In this document: piece by piece, positions 51,731 through 61,785 of the stretch
Position numbering within the stretch: the stretch's first letter is position 1
Layout: each line of letters opens with the position of its first letter
Origin: Roseovarius aestuarii
GTDB lineage: Bacteria; Pseudomonadota; Alphaproteobacteria; Rhodobacterales; Rhodobacteraceae
Direction of reading: 5' to 3'
Length of the DNA stretch: 64,000 nt
Assembly (NCBI GenBank): GCA_027214255.1
Contig: JAPWHL010000002.1
Span: forward strand, 330,356-394,355
Made by a program: the position numbers and the translations under genes
The notes under the pieces: generated by a model
The model's database searches: none
What the model saw: the letters and a program-made list of their open reading frames with translations, nothing else
Told to the model about the DNA's origin: nothing

Positions 51731-52267
51731 ATGAGACGGACATCCATAAAACTATGGGCGTTGTTGGCCGCGTTGGCCTTGCCCCTTACCACCAATGGGC
51801 ACGTCAATGCCCAAGAGAGCAACCAAACGGACACGCAGCAACGTGGCACCGTCACCAATCTCCCCTTACCCCGGTTTGTGTCGATGAAGGCCAGCGAAGG
51901 CTTTGTCCGTCGCGGCCCCAGCCAGACCCACCGCATCGACTGGGTGTATCGCGTGCGCGACACCCCGCTTGAGATCACAGCCGAATATGGCCACTGGCGC
52001 CGGGTGCGTGACCGCGAAGGCGCCGGCGGCTGGATGCATTATGCACTGCTGTCTGGCACACGCACGGTTTTGAACCTGACGGACATGCTGGAAATCAAAA
52101 CCAAACCAGACGCAAAATCACTGAGTGTTGCACAACTTGAGGCGGGCGTGGTCGCTCGTATTCTGGAATGCGGCCCTGAGTGGTGCCGCATCCAGACGCA
52201 AGGCTATAAAGGTTGGGCGAAAAAGACGAACTTCTGGGGCGTGCGCCCGGACGAGATCCTCGAATAA
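51731..52267 (+). CDS. Secreted SH3-domain protein
   Basis: 178 residues from ATG 51731. Signal peptide IKLWALLAALALPLTTNGHV. Two SH3-like units: FVSMKASEGFVRRGPSQTHR through GGWMHYALLSG, and LEIKTKPDAKSLSVAQLEAG through GYKGWAKKTNFWGV. Such SH3_3/SH3_4 proteins are periplasmic and often bind peptidoglycan. Confidence 0.82.
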   Translation: MRRTSIKLWALLAALALPLTTNGHVNAQESNQTDTQQRGTVTNLPLPRFVSMKASEGFVRRGPSQTHRIDWVYRVRDTPLEITAEYGHWRRVRDREGAGGWMHYALLSGTRTVLNLTDMLEIKTKPDAKSLSVAQLEAGVVARILECGPEWCRIQTQGYKGWAKKTNFWGVRPDEILE

Positions 52268-52395
52268 TCCCGTTATTGTCGACCCGTTTCACAGCCCTGC
52301 CCGACTGTCCCCAGAAATCATCTGTTGCCTGCGCGATTTTTTTTACATTCCGGTCTTGCACCACGGCGGCACCCAAGGTAATCACGCGCCACAGT

Positions 52396-52470
52396 TGGGA
52401 TGTAGCCAAGTGGTAAGGCAACTGTTTTTGGTACAGTGTACCGTAGGTTCGAATCCTACCATCCCAGCCA
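52396..52470 (+). tRNA. tRNA-Gln (anticodon TTG)
   Basis: Acceptor TGGGATG pairs with CATCCCA; anticodon arm ACTGT-TTTTGGT-ACAGT gives TTG; T-arm GTAGGTTCGAATCCTAC; discriminator G and encoded CCA. Genes to its right look accessory, so the tRNA may mark an island edge. Confidence 0.95.
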
Positions 52471-52662
52471 ATTCACCACAGATGTGACGTTCGCCGAAGA
52501 TTGGAACCTATCCGGTTCTACTTGGCATCTTGCTCGGGCAAGACTGGCATCAGCTGACATTCCGAACGCCTCACTGTCCAGAATCCCTCTGAACTGACAG
52601 ACATTTGCGCCTGCGTGACCTCGGCCCTAAACTGAGGTCTGACGAACACGGAGGGCACAGGT

Positions 52663-53217
52663 ATGACCAACTGGTATTCGGCCGACCTGCACTTCGGCCA
52701 CCACCGCATCATCGACTTCTGCAAGCGCCCCTTCGCCTCAACCGCGGAGATGAACGCGGCCCTGATTACCAACTTTCAGGCCTGCGTTGCGCATGATGAT
52801 GATCTCTGGATCTTAGGAGATTTCGCCTTCGGTCGCGCTGATGATACGGCACAGTTCGAGAGCTGGTTTCACAGCCTGCCCGGCCGCAAGCATCTGATCA
52901 TCGGCAACCACGACGACGAAGCAGTAATCTCGCTCCCCTGGGCCAGCACGGAGTACATGGCCGAGATCCAGGACGGCGAACACAGCCTCGTCCTGTGCCA
53001 TTATCCGATGATCACTTGGAACGGCGCACGCAGAGGCGCCCTACAGCTGTTCGGCCACGTTCACGACCAATGGGCAGGCTCGCGAAACAGCATAAATGTC
53101 GGCGTCGACCAGTGGGATTTTCGACCTATCCAGATTGGAGAAATAGCAAAGCGGGCAGCCCGTATGCCGGTTAACAAGCATTGGGCAGATGTCGAACATG
53201 GAAACGAGCTTCCGTAG
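52663..53217 (+). CDS. Calcineurin-like phosphoesterase
   Basis: 184 residues. Metallophosphoesterase motifs: SADLHFGH (D-x-H), LGDFAFG (GDxx), IIGNHD (GNHD), CHYPM and GHVHDQ. This short form is common in phages and islands and acts on unknown phosphate esters or nucleic acids. GGAGGG lies upstream of the ATG. Confidence 0.88.
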   Translation: MTNWYSADLHFGHHRIIDFCKRPFASTAEMNAALITNFQACVAHDDDLWILGDFAFGRADDTAQFESWFHSLPGRKHLIIGNHDDEAVISLPWASTEYMAEIQDGEHSLVLCHYPMITWNGARRGALQLFGHVHDQWAGSRNSINVGVDQWDFRPIQIGEIAKRAARMPVNKHWADVEHGNELP

Positions 53218-53477
53218 ACCTATTGAGCGGGTGTCATCTCGGACCAGCTGGTTGAGCGATCGCATGTTGAGCAAGAGCTCGGAGCTTCGATCTCGCAAGG
53301 GCAGCTCGCATCGGTGTTGAAAAGCACCAGATAGTTCTGCCTTTATCGTCAGAGGATTTGCCTCTGCCACGCAGACCGGTGCTGTTTTACTTACGAAAAT
53401 CCATGCTGCCTTGATCGCCACTCCTGGCGTGTCGATCGCTTCGCAGCGCTTTCCCCTGTCAAATCCGAGGATGGCCC

Positions 53478-54003
53478 ATGAGCGACCATTTCTTCGTCGT
53501 GACGGGCGGTCCCGGTGCGGGTAAAACCAGCCTGATCACCGACCTTGCCCGCCGTGGCTTTCAGAACATTCCCGAATCCGGCCGCGCGATCATTCGCGAG
53601 GAGATGGCGCGGCGGAGACGCCCTCCCCTGGGCGGACCGCATGGCCTATGCCGAACGGATGTTTGTGCGTGACCTCCGCGTCTACGAGGACGCTCAGGCC
53701 CTCTCAGGCCCCGTGATCTTCGACCGAGGCATTCCCGACATCATGGGCTACCTGACCCTCTGCGGCCTCCCCCTGCCGCCCCACGTCGCGGCAGCGACCA
53801 AGGCTGCCCGCTACAACGCCCGCGTCTACTGGGACGAAATCTTCACGCAGGACTACGAACGCAAGCAGACGCGCGCCGAAGCCGAAGCGACCTGCGCCGT
53901 CATGCGCGAGACCTACACCGCCCTCGGATCCCAAATCACGGAGCTGCCGCGCGCCGACATTGCAACACGCGCCAACTTTGTCTGTGCGCAACTGGCAAAT
54001 TGA
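53478..54003 (+). pseudogene. AAA_28-type ATPase, frameshifted
   Basis: Frame 1 gives MSDHFFVVTGGPGAGKTSLI and REEMARRRRPP; the next frame from about 53613 continues in register as GGDALPWADRMAYAERMFVR, DLRVYEDAQALSGPVIFDRG, IPDIMGYL to a stop at 54003. One missing base in the GCGCGGCGGAG stretch explains both halves. Walker A is GGPGAGKTS. Intact homologues are about 175 residues. Either a real frameshift or a sequencing error. Confidence 0.85.
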
Positions 54004-54282
54004 CCGAATTCTCCAGATGAACGGAGAACCTACTGAAGCGGACAAACTGCGCAGCTCCCTCCTGCCTCCTACTACCTGAAGCCGACGGCCCACAGGCGAC
54101 ATTCGCCAAGTGGTCATCGCTGCACCGCAGCTTCCCCGGACCAGCCTTTCGGCACTTTGCGCGGCAAAATCGGATGCGCGAAGGGCAGCGGTGAGGGGCC
54201 GCTTACTCGTTCGCTGCACTGATGTTGGACTCCCGCTGCATGATTTTGCGACGGGATGAGCACGACGCCTTCAACTCGCTCT

Positions 54283-55179
54283 CTAGGATCGCGCGAGTTC
54301 CCGTGCGAGGTCGACAAAGACCTTGAAGGCCGCCGGCGGATTGCGCCGGCTGGGATAGTATAGGCAAAGCGGCGCCAGAGGCGGCGTCCAGGCGTCGAGA
54401 ACACGCACCAGCCGCCCCGTTTCGATCTCCTCTCGCACGTCCGACTCCATAAAGAAACCGATCCCGACACCATTGAGTACGGCAATGCGCGCGAGGCTGG
54501 CTTCGTCCAGCGTGATCGGGCCCTCGACATCGACGTGAACCGGCTGCCCCTCGGCTTCGAACTGCCAGCGAAAAAGGGCGCCGTTCGGCAGGCGCGTCCG
54601 AATGCAGGCATGCGCCATCAGATCAGAAGGCACTTTTGGCGGCTCCCGGCCTTTGAAATAGGCAGGTGTCGCGACGACCGCGTAGCGGCGCGCAGGCCCG
54701 AGCGGGATGGCGATCATGTCGCTTGGCACGAGGGTCTGGCTGCGCACCCCAAAATCGAAACCGTCCGCCACGATGTCGATGAGGTTGCCTTCGGTCACGA
54801 GGTCGATCTGCACCCCCGGGAAGCGCCGCAGGTATTCGAGGACGAGCGGTGCGAGGATCTCCCTGCCCGCCGTGGCGAAGGTGTTGATGCGTAGAATGCC
54901 GCTGGGCGTTTCCTGCTGTGAGCGGACCGTGTCGATCGCGCAGTGAATGTCCTTAAGCGCCGGGCTGACCTGCTCGACGAAGCGCTGCCCGGCAGCGGTT
55001 AGCGACACGCTGCGGGTTGTGCGATTGAAGAGCCGCACGCCGAGTTGCTCCTCCAGCTTCGAGACCGCGCTGCTGAGCGCGCTTGTAGACATCCCAACGT
55101 CCAGCGCGGCCGCCCGAAACGATTGCCTGCGGGCAATCGCCAGAACAGCGTCGAATTCGGCCAGTTTATAGGTCGTCAT
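54283..55179 (-). CDS. LysR-family regulator
   Basis: 298 residues. [59 protein letters not shown]-terminal substrate-binding domain includes [20 protein letters not shown]. It diverges from the SnoaL/SDR pair, its probable target, with a 161-bp shared promoter region. Confidence 0.9.
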   Translation of the reverse strand: MTTYKLAEFDAVLAIARRQSFRAAALDVGMSTSALSSAVSKLEEQLGVRLFNRTTRSVSLTAAGQRFVEQVSPALKDIHCAIDTVRSQQETPSGILRINTFATAGREILAPLVLEYLRRFPGVQIDLVTEGNLIDIVADGFDFGVRSQTLVPSDMIAIPLGPARRYAVVATPAYFKGREPPKVPSDLMAHACIRTRLPNGALFRWQFEAEGQPVHVDVEGPITLDEASLARIAVLNGVGIGFFMESDVREEIETGRLVRVLDAWTPPLAPLCLYYPSRRNPPAAFKVFVDLARELARS

Positions 55180-55340
55180 TATCCCGAAAATCCAAACTCC
55201 ACATCCGGATTAATCCCACTTATCCGCATTGTGTCAAAGCCCTAAATTCAAGCTCAGTGCCCCGGTCACGATCCGAGCCAAGAGCTCAAGCGTCGAGATC
55301 GGTGGCTACCACTGATCCCTATCCAGAAAGGAGACCCACC

Positions 55341-55670
55341 ATGAGTATCGAGCTGTTAGGTGCGATTGGCGCCTATTTCTCGGCCGACAAGAAAGGCAAC
55401 GCGCAGGCGATCGCCGAGTGCTTCACACAGGATGCCACAGTCATCGACGAAGGCAATACCTACACGGGTCGCGACGCGATCCGGCGGTGGATGGCGAATG
55501 CCTCGACGCAATACACCTATACGGCAGAGCCATTCGACATTGCGCAAGACGGCCAGCGCACGATCGTCACCAGCCATCTTGTCGGCAACTTCCCCGGAAG
55601 CCCGGTCGACCTGCGCTATTGCTTCGTCCTTCGCGGAGATAAGATCGCCGAACTGGTGATCGTGCCATGA
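55341..55670 (+). CDS. SnoaL/NTF2-like protein
   Basis: 109 residues from ATG 55341 (GGAGA upstream). [37 protein letters not shown] and [19 protein letters not shown] match the NTF2-like fold used by small isomerases, cyclases and hydrolases. Coupled to the SDR gene by ATGA. Confidence 0.85.
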   Translation: MSIELLGAIGAYFSADKKGNAQAIAECFTQDATVIDEGNTYTGRDAIRRWMANASTQYTYTAEPFDIAQDGQRTIVTSHLVGNFPGSPVDLRYCFVLRGDKIAELVIVP

Positions 55671-56446
55671 GCCCCTTCCTGACCCTCGAGGGAAAGCGGG
55701 CCCTCGTCACCTCCGGTACGCGCGGTGCCGGAGGGGCGACAGTGGCGCTGTTCAGGGAACTCGGCGCCGACGTCCTGGTGACCGCGCGGACAAGGCCGCC
55801 GGAGATGCCGGAAAACCGGTTCGTGGAGGCGGACCTGACCCGTGCCGAGGGCTGCGCCAGAGTGGCTCAGGCCGCGCAAGAGTGGCTGGGGGGCGTCGAC
55901 ATCATCGTCCACATGCTCGGCGGCTCCTCGGCGCCCGCGGGCGGTTATACGGCGCTTGGCGACGACGAATGGCGGCGCGAGCTTGACCTGAACCTGATGC
56001 CGGCGGTCCGCCTTGACCGCGCGCTGGTTCCTGAGATGGAGGCGCGGGGCAGCGGCGTCGTGATCCACGTCACATCTATCCAGCGCGAACTGCCGCTGCC
56101 AGAGGCGACAACCGCCTATGCCGCCGCAAAGGCCGCCCTGTCCACCTACAGCAAAAGCCTGTCGAAGCAGGTCTCGCCAAAGGGTGTGCGGGTTGTCCGC
56201 GTCTCTCCGGGCTGGATCGACACTGAGTCCTCCGTCGAGCTGGCCAAACGCCTCGCGACGGAGCACGGAGTTGACGTGGAAGCGGGTAAGCGCATGATCA
56301 TGGACTCGCTGGGCGGGGTGCCGATCGGGCGTCCGTCAAAACCTGGAGAAATCGCGAACCTGGTCGCCTTCCTCGCGTCGGACCGTGCGGGGACCATAAC
56401 AGGCACCGAATACGTGATCGATGGCGGAACCGTGCCGACAGCGTGA
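55667..56446 (+). CDS. Short-chain dehydrogenase/reductase
   Basis: 259 residues: [20 protein letters not shown] (an unusual G-x-R-G-A-G form of the nucleotide loop), [10 protein letters not shown] in [18 protein letters not shown] and SPGWIDTES. Likely acts with the SnoaL-like protein under the divergent LysR. Substrate unknown. Confidence 0.87.
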   Translation: MSPFLTLEGKRALVTSGTRGAGGATVALFRELGADVLVTARTRPPEMPENRFVEADLTRAEGCARVAQAAQEWLGGVDIIVHMLGGSSAPAGGYTALGDDEWRRELDLNLMPAVRLDRALVPEMEARGSGVVIHVTSIQRELPLPEATTAYAAAKAALSTYSKSLSKQVSPKGVRVVRVSPGWIDTESSVELAKRLATEHGVDVEAGKRMIMDSLGGVPIGRPSKPGEIANLVAFLASDRAGTITGTEYVIDGGTVPTA

Positions 56447-56849
56447 CCACCTTTATCCCAGCCCATGGCTCCCACACAGTTCGGGCACCTTTCAAAATGC
56501 CCTTCAATTAGATCAAGGATGCTGAGGCCAACGGTGATCGCCGAGTTCATCTTCGGGTGAAGCGGCGGAAGCCATACTCAAATGACGTGACAACTTCACC
56601 GGCACCCCTCCGGAGCTTTGAAAAAATCGGGCCGGTCGGTAGCGGCCGGCCCCAACCGGACATTCACGAGGTTTATCAATCGCTGCAGCGCAGCTTCTCT
56701 AAAGCCGCCATTCACATCTGCATGCAGCGTCGGGCCACCAATGGCCGTCAATCGCTACGGCTATTTGACTGACATCGAACCACGAAGAGGTTTGCCTCAG
56801 TCGGATCTCTGCGCATATGCTTGATCATTCGTATCCAAAGGGCCCTCTC
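56447..56849. other. Gene-poor segment
   Basis: About 400 bp with no gene I can support. An open frame at 56557-56772 (71 residues, PLRSFEKIGPVGSGRPQPDI) has no recognisable fold and could be a decayed coding remnant. A ribosome-site-like AAAGGGCCCTC precedes the next gene. Confidence 0.4.
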
Positions 56850-57800
56850 ATGTCTCTTTCTGACAATGCATTATCCAAGATTTCATCACCTTCGTCTCCC
56901 CTGAAAACCCGCACAGACATCGACCGCATCCAAAAAGGCGCGAACGATAGAAAGCGTGAGGTCTACTGGATCGGCTTTCTCGAAGGCGCCCTTTCATCTC
57001 ACGCGATTGAGCCTGGTGAGGTGGACGCAATACTCGCTGAAGCCGATAAGTTCGCGGAGTTTTTCGACGATCCGGATGCGTCGGACTTGGCTGAAGACAT
57101 CCGCGCGCGATGCTTTTCTGGCCAAAATGACTTGATGGCGGCGCTGGAAGACGTAGTCGTCGACAAGAGGAATGAGATCCAGGCCGCGGCGCAGTACAGC
57201 GAGCGGGACGAAGTGAACGAGTTCCTCGGGTTCTGCGCTGGCATCGTCTGTGATGGACTGATCCTCCCCGAGGAAGCCGACGCTATACTCGCAAGGGTCA
57301 GGTCCAGCGATACGCTTACATCCTCGCCGGTCTATCACGACCTCTGGCGTGCAACGGAGGCCGCGATGGCGGACAGAGTGCTGAGCGCTGACGAGGCAGA
57401 GGAAATCCGGCAGTGGATCGCCTTACTGGTCGGTGACGGTTACGTGGACACGGGTGTTCCGAACATCGGCAACACCGCACAGCTGAACGAACCGATTTCC
57501 GACCCGGCGCTGATTGAGTTTGCAGGTAAGTGCTTTGTTCTGACTGGCCCCATGAGAATGGGTACCCGCAGCTTCATCATCCAGGAGATCAAGCGTTGTG
57601 GTGGTGAGGTGGGAAAAACTGTGGCGCGCCGAACAGATTACGTGGTCGTATCCTCGACTGCGTCAAAGAACTGGCGCACCACTCATTTCGGAACGAAGAT
57701 TGAGCGCGCAAAAGAGCTGATTGTAGAGGGCTACAAGTTGCGGTTCGTTGCAGAACACGCCTTAGAGAAGGCAGTCAAAATGCACGAGCTAAGGACTTGA
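56850..57800 (+). CDS. BRCT-domain protein with TerB-like helical repeats
   Basis: 316 residues from ATG 56850 (MSLSDNALSK); ATG 56817 is possible. Two helical repeats of similar pattern occur at about 40-95 (GFLEGALSSHAIEPGEVDAI) and 125-200 (GFCAGIVCDGLILPEEADAI, then DRVLSADEAEEIRQWIALLV). The C-terminal BRCT is GKCFVLTGPMRMGTRSFIIQ, EIKRCGGEVGKTVARRTDYV and FGTKIERAKELIVEGYK, close to the BRCT of bacterial DNA ligase. There is no ligase or polymerase domain. A DNA-damage or phage-defence role is speculative. Confidence 0.75.
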   Translation: MSLSDNALSKISSPSSPLKTRTDIDRIQKGANDRKREVYWIGFLEGALSSHAIEPGEVDAILAEADKFAEFFDDPDASDLAEDIRARCFSGQNDLMAALEDVVVDKRNEIQAAAQYSERDEVNEFLGFCAGIVCDGLILPEEADAILARVRSSDTLTSSPVYHDLWRATEAAMADRVLSADEAEEIRQWIALLVGDGYVDTGVPNIGNTAQLNEPISDPALIEFAGKCFVLTGPMRMGTRSFIIQEIKRCGGEVGKTVARRTDYVVVSSTASKNWRTTHFGTKIERAKELIVEGYKLRFVAEHALEKAVKMHELRT

Positions 57801-57957
57801 ACAGGCCTCTGCTCACCTGCGAGCAACGGCCCACACCAACCGTTCGCATGGCGCCGCGCCGCTGCAATGCAGCCTCCCGGAAGCGGACATCTAAAAATAT
57901 GTCTATATAAGACTGACGGGGAGCAACCTTTTTGAAGCCACGCTTTGCGTGGAATCA

Positions 57958-58857
57958 TTATGCATGCTGAACGGGCGCTTGCATAACTTTGCCTCCACTA
58001 ATGTTCCCCACCCAATCAAGAAATACGCCCAGCCTGCGCAGGCCCGAGACGCGGGTGAGGTAGAGCGCTGAGATATTCAAAGGTGCGGCGTCGAGTTGGC
58101 CGGGAAACAGCTCAATCAAACGCCCGGCTTGGATATCATCTGCGATCATGAAATCGGAAAACCGTGCGATGCCCAGACCGCCTAATACCATCTGACGGAC
58201 GGCCTCTCCATTGCCCGCGGTCAGGGCGGTGGGCACCGTTACCGGCTCGACCAGACCTGTAAAGCGTAGGGTGTTAATGTGCTCTGGTGCCGCGAAGCGC
58301 ACTTGTTCAAGCCGCGCAAGGTCAGCGGTTTCTTGTGGCCAGCCTTTTCGATCAAGATATTCCGGGGTCGCCACCAATTTCCAATCCGTGCGCCCCAAGG
58401 GGCGGTGCAGCATGTCGCTGTCAGGTAGCTTCCCCAGCCTGATGGCAACGTCCGCGTGACTGCCGATCAGGTCCACCAGCGCGTCTGTCATGTCGATAGA
58501 CAACTGGATTTCAGGATACCTTGCACGAAACTCAGCCAGCCGCGGGGCGAGAACATGCAGGACGTAAGGAACCGGTGCGTTTACACGCAGTGGCCCGGCG
58601 GGGGCCCGCCCGCTGCTTGCGATTTCCTGCAGGGCTTCACTGCGGTCCAGAATTTCGCGCGCCTCGTGCAGAACGGCGGCACCTTCGGGGGTGATCTCGA
58701 TGGATCGCGTGGTGCGGCGCAACAGCGTGACCTTCAGCTGCTCTTCCAGCCGCGTCACTGACCGGCTGAGCGTAGAGGCAGACACCCCCCTGCGCCGCGC
58801 GGATTCAGCAAAGCCCCCATCATCGACGATCCCGACAAAGGCGGCCAAATCCCCCAT
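57958..58857 (-). CDS. LysR-family regulator
   Basis: 299 residues from ATG 58857 (MGDLAAFVGIVDDGGF); ATG 58932 would add 25 residues. HTH: FAESARRRGVSASTLSRSVT, RLEEQLKVTLLRRTTRSIEI. C-terminal domain includes DMTDALVDLIGSHADVAIRL. Diverges from the MFS-LLM-AKR operon, its likely target. Confidence 0.9.
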   Translation of the reverse strand: MGDLAAFVGIVDDGGFAESARRRGVSASTLSRSVTRLEEQLKVTLLRRTTRSIEITPEGAAVLHEAREILDRSEALQEIASSGRAPAGPLRVNAPVPYVLHVLAPRLAEFRARYPEIQLSIDMTDALVDLIGSHADVAIRLGKLPDSDMLHRPLGRTDWKLVATPEYLDRKGWPQETADLARLEQVRFAAPEHINTLRFTGLVEPVTVPTALTAGNGEAVRQMVLGGLGIARFSDFMIADDIQAGRLIELFPGQLDAAPLNISALYLTRVSGLRRLGVFLDWVGNISGGKVMQAPVQHA

Positions 58858-58968
58858 GCGCAGTAATTCGTGCAGTTTCTGCAATGAACCATTCCAAACC
58901 TGTCTGTTCTCGCAATAGATAGCGACTGGCATATGTGGCGTCGACATCAAATTTATTGGAGAAAACCG

Positions 58969-60150
58969 ATGCCTCTTGCCCTTTGGGCGCTGACCATCAG
59001 CGCTTTCGCCGTCGGAACGACCGAGTTCGTCATCGTCGGCTTGCTTCCCACCATCGCCGCCGATCTTGGCGTTTCTATCCCCTCCGCTGGCCTGTTGGTT
59101 AGCCTCTATGCGCTTGGCGTGACCATCGGCGCGCCGGTGCTGACGGCCATGGCTGACCGAGTGCCTCGTAAGACGCTGTTGCTGCTTTTGCTGGCGCTGT
59201 TCACGCTCGGCAATGCTTATGCCGCCTTTGCACCCGATTACGGCAGCCTTGTCGCAGCGCGTTTTATTACCGGTCTCGCCCACGGCGTTTTCTTTGCCAT
59301 CGCCTCGACGATCGCCACCGATCTGGTGGAGCCCGAAAAGGAAAGCTCGGCCATCGCACTGGTGTTCCTAGGCTTGACTGTCGCGCTGGTGACGGGTGTT
59401 CCCTTGGGGACGTTCATCGGTCAGAACTTCGGCTGGCAGTCGACGTTCCTTGGCGTTGTCGCGCTTGGCGTAATCGGTTTCATCGCTTCTTCCATCTTGG
59501 TGCCGGCCAATCTGACCAAGACAGCCTCGGCAGGGATCAAGGCACAGTTGCAAGTTCTGACTTCACCTCGTCTTTTGCTGGTCTATCTGATCACAGCTGT
59601 TGGCTACGGCGGCAACTTCATCGCCTTCACCTTCCTCGCGCCCATGCTGAACGAAGTCACCGGCCTGTCCGCAGGCGCGGTTAGCCTTGTGCTGCTGCTT
59701 TACGGTGCTTCTGTCGCCGTGGGGAACATTGCAGGCGGTAAACTGGCCGACCGTATCGGTGCAGTAGCGTCCCTGACGGTGATCTTTGCTGGTCTTGCGA
59801 TATCACTGGTCGCACTTGGTGCGTTCCTTACACACCCGATTGCAGCCATCGCGGTTGCGGCCTTCTGGGGCGGTTTTGCCTTCGCCAACGTGCCACCGCT
59901 GCAGTCTTACGTCGTGCAAATCGCACGCGAAGTATCGCCCGGTGCGGTGGATGTGGCGTCCGGTTTGAACATCGGTGCATTCAACCTCGGCATTGCCGGC
60001 GGCGCATGGGCTGGTGGACTTGTGGTGGAAAGCATCGGCCTTGCCGCTGCGCCTTACATCGCCGCTGGTGTGGTGGTTGTCGGGATCATTCTGGTGCGCC
60101 TGTCTGGCCGCCTGAACGCAACAACACCCCAAGCTGTTGCTGCCGAATAA
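58969..60150 (+). CDS. MFS transporter, DHA1 drug/sugar efflux type (AraJ-like)
   Basis: 393 residues from ATG 58969 (TTGGAG upstream), twelve predicted membrane spans. ISAFAVGTTEFVIVGLLPTI (TM1 with TEF), ADRVPRKT (motif A), ARFITGLAHGVFFAIASTIA (motif B/C region) and GKLADRIGAVAS. The TEFVIxGLLP start is typical of AraJ/YdhP-type exporters. Substrate unknown. Confidence 0.88.
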   Translation: MPLALWALTISAFAVGTTEFVIVGLLPTIAADLGVSIPSAGLLVSLYALGVTIGAPVLTAMADRVPRKTLLLLLLALFTLGNAYAAFAPDYGSLVAARFITGLAHGVFFAIASTIATDLVEPEKESSAIALVFLGLTVALVTGVPLGTFIGQNFGWQSTFLGVVALGVIGFIASSILVPANLTKTASAGIKAQLQVLTSPRLLLVYLITAVGYGGNFIAFTFLAPMLNEVTGLSAGAVSLVLLLYGASVAVGNIAGGKLADRIGAVASLTVIFAGLAISLVALGAFLTHPIAAIAVAAFWGGFAFANVPPLQSYVVQIAREVSPGAVDVASGLNIGAFNLGIAGGAWAGGLVVESIGLAAAPYIAAGVVVVGIILVRLSGRLNATTPQAVAAE

Positions 60151-60157
60151 CCTCATT

Positions 60158-60188
60158 TGCCCCGCCGCATCTAACGTGCAGCGGGGCA
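60158..60188 (+). terminator. Hairpin between the MFS and LLM genes
   Basis: TGCCCCGC ... GCGGGGCA, an 8-bp stem with 15-base loop in the 63-bp gap. No U-tract, so it may attenuate rather than end transcription. Confidence 0.45.
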
Positions 60189-60213
60189 GACCAATGAACA
60201 GGAGGTTCGTATC

Positions 60214-61185
60214 ATGTCTGCCCTAAATCTGATTTACAAAGACCGCATGACGTTCGGCATTGAGCTGCCACTGGACCGCGACTGGTCTGAAGCCGGGCAG
60301 CGCCGTGCCCGTATCGAGGGGCGCCCGTTTGGTGTGCCAGACACCTCAAACCCCGCCAAGGGCGTGGAGCTGGCCGAGCGCCTTGGCTTCGATGCGGTCT
60401 GGCTGCGGGACGTGCCGGTTCACGATCCAAACTTTGGGGATGCCGGGCAGGTGTTCGACCCGTTTCCCTATCTCGGCTTTCTGGCAGGGCGCACACGGCG
60501 CATTGCACTTGGCACCGCCGGTATAGTTCTGCCACTGCGGGATCCGATCCTGCTGGCCAAGATGACGGCCAGCCTACATCATCTTTCTGAAGGGCGGTTC
60601 ATCCTTGGGGTCGCATCGGGGGACCGTCCGGTGGAATACCCTCTTATGGGTTTCGACTATGAGGCCCGCGGAGCCACCCTGCGCGATCGCGTCGACCAGA
60701 TGCGCACCCTCTGGTCAGGGGATGCGCTGCAAGGACCACAAGGTCCCGTCACCGTGCGCCCCTATGCGCCAGAAAGTATCCCGATGGTGATGGCCGGGAT
60801 GGGCCAGCAAAGTCTGCAATGGATAGCCCGCACATTGGACGGCTGGTTCACTTATCCCGGCCCTCCCGATCAGGCCGAGCGCCGTCTGTCGATGTGGCGT
60901 CAGGCGCGCACCGATGCTGGCCTTCCCCCTGCGCCGGTCCTGACCGCCATGCATTTGGACCTTGACCCTGATCCCGATGCGCGCTTCCGGCCAATCCAGT
61001 TCGGGGGGCGTATCGGTCGCAATGCTCTGACAAATCACGTTCGCTCCCTGCACGCTGCAGGGGTCGCCCACATCGCCTTTAACCTGCGCCAATCACAACG
61101 CGAAATAGAGGACGTTCTGGCCGAGTTGGCCGAGCACGTCATGCCTGAGTTTACACAAGAAAACACAATGGAGACAGCACAATGA
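60214..61185 (+). CDS. Luciferase-like (LLM-class) flavin oxidoreductase
   Basis: 323 residues. TIM-barrel LLM features: MTFGIELPL, ELAERLGFDAVWLRDVPVHD, TRRIALGTAGIVLPLRDPIL, SEGRFILGVASGDRPVEYPL and GFDYEARGATLRDRVDQMRT. FMN- or F420-dependent monooxygenase-like; substrate unknown. The stop overlaps the next start (ATGA). Confidence 0.87.
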   Translation: MSALNLIYKDRMTFGIELPLDRDWSEAGQRRARIEGRPFGVPDTSNPAKGVELAERLGFDAVWLRDVPVHDPNFGDAGQVFDPFPYLGFLAGRTRRIALGTAGIVLPLRDPILLAKMTASLHHLSEGRFILGVASGDRPVEYPLMGFDYEARGATLRDRVDQMRTLWSGDALQGPQGPVTVRPYAPESIPMVMAGMGQQSLQWIARTLDGWFTYPGPPDQAERRLSMWRQARTDAGLPPAPVLTAMHLDLDPDPDARFRPIQFGGRIGRNALTNHVRSLHAAGVAHIAFNLRQSQREIEDVLAELAEHVMPEFTQENTMETAQ

Positions 61186-61545
61186 GTATCACCCTGATAG
61201 GTCCTGCCCAAATTCCGTCCATGGGTTTCGGCACATTTCAACTTGAGCAAGATACCGTGGCCGACATGGTGGCCGCGGCCCTTTCCGAAGGGTTCCGCCA
61301 TGTTGATACGGCGCAGGCCTATGAGAACGAAGAGCAAGTTGGCGAAGGTTTGCGCCGCGCCGACGTCCGCCGCGATGATGTATTCCTGACCACCAAGATC
61401 TTACCCGAGCACTTCTCGCCAGAAGCCTTCACCGCTGCCACTGATGCGTCTTTGAAACGACTGGGGACGGACTATGTAGACTTGCTGCTACTGCACTGGC
61501 CCTCAAAAGATGTGCCGATTGCCGAGACCATTGGCGCATTGAATA
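61182..61545 (+). pseudogene. Aldo/keto reductase, truncated by an insertion sequence
   Basis: The first about 120 residues are a good aldo/keto reductase: IPSMGFGTFQLEQDTVADMV, GFRHVDTAQAYENEEQVGEG (catalytic D and Y), FLTTKILPEHFSPE, YVDLLLLHWPSKDVPIAETI. After GALNK the frame runs into antisense IS sequence and stops at 61721. Intact enzymes have about 270 residues, so the lost half includes the NADPH-binding loop. Very probably inactive. Confidence 0.88.
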
Positions 61546-61725
61546 AGATAATGCCACTCAAGACGCGTCTATCATCAACGCAGGGCTTGCCGTGGGACTT
61601 CGGAAAGAAAGGTTCAAGATGCGCCATCTGGGCGTCGGTCAGCCAGAAAAGATCGGACATGTTCACCGCTCGTTTTCGAACCGTGAATCACGACACCCCC
61701 TATGAAATCAATGGGTCCTGACCCT
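61545..61725 (-). mobile_element. IS5-family insertion sequence remnant
   Basis: On the minus strand from ATG 61666: MNMSDLFWLTDAQMAHLEPF, FPKSHGKPCVDDRRVLSGII, the standard N-terminus of an IS5/IS427-type transposase, cut after about 42 residues at the aldo/keto reductase junction. The right end is probably near GGGTCCTGACCCTAG at about 61717-61731. The rest of the element is missing. Confidence 0.8.
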
Positions 61726-61785
61726 AGAAACTAGGCCAGCGCCATGCTATGATTGGGTCAAAACCTTGAGAGCATTGCGACTTCT

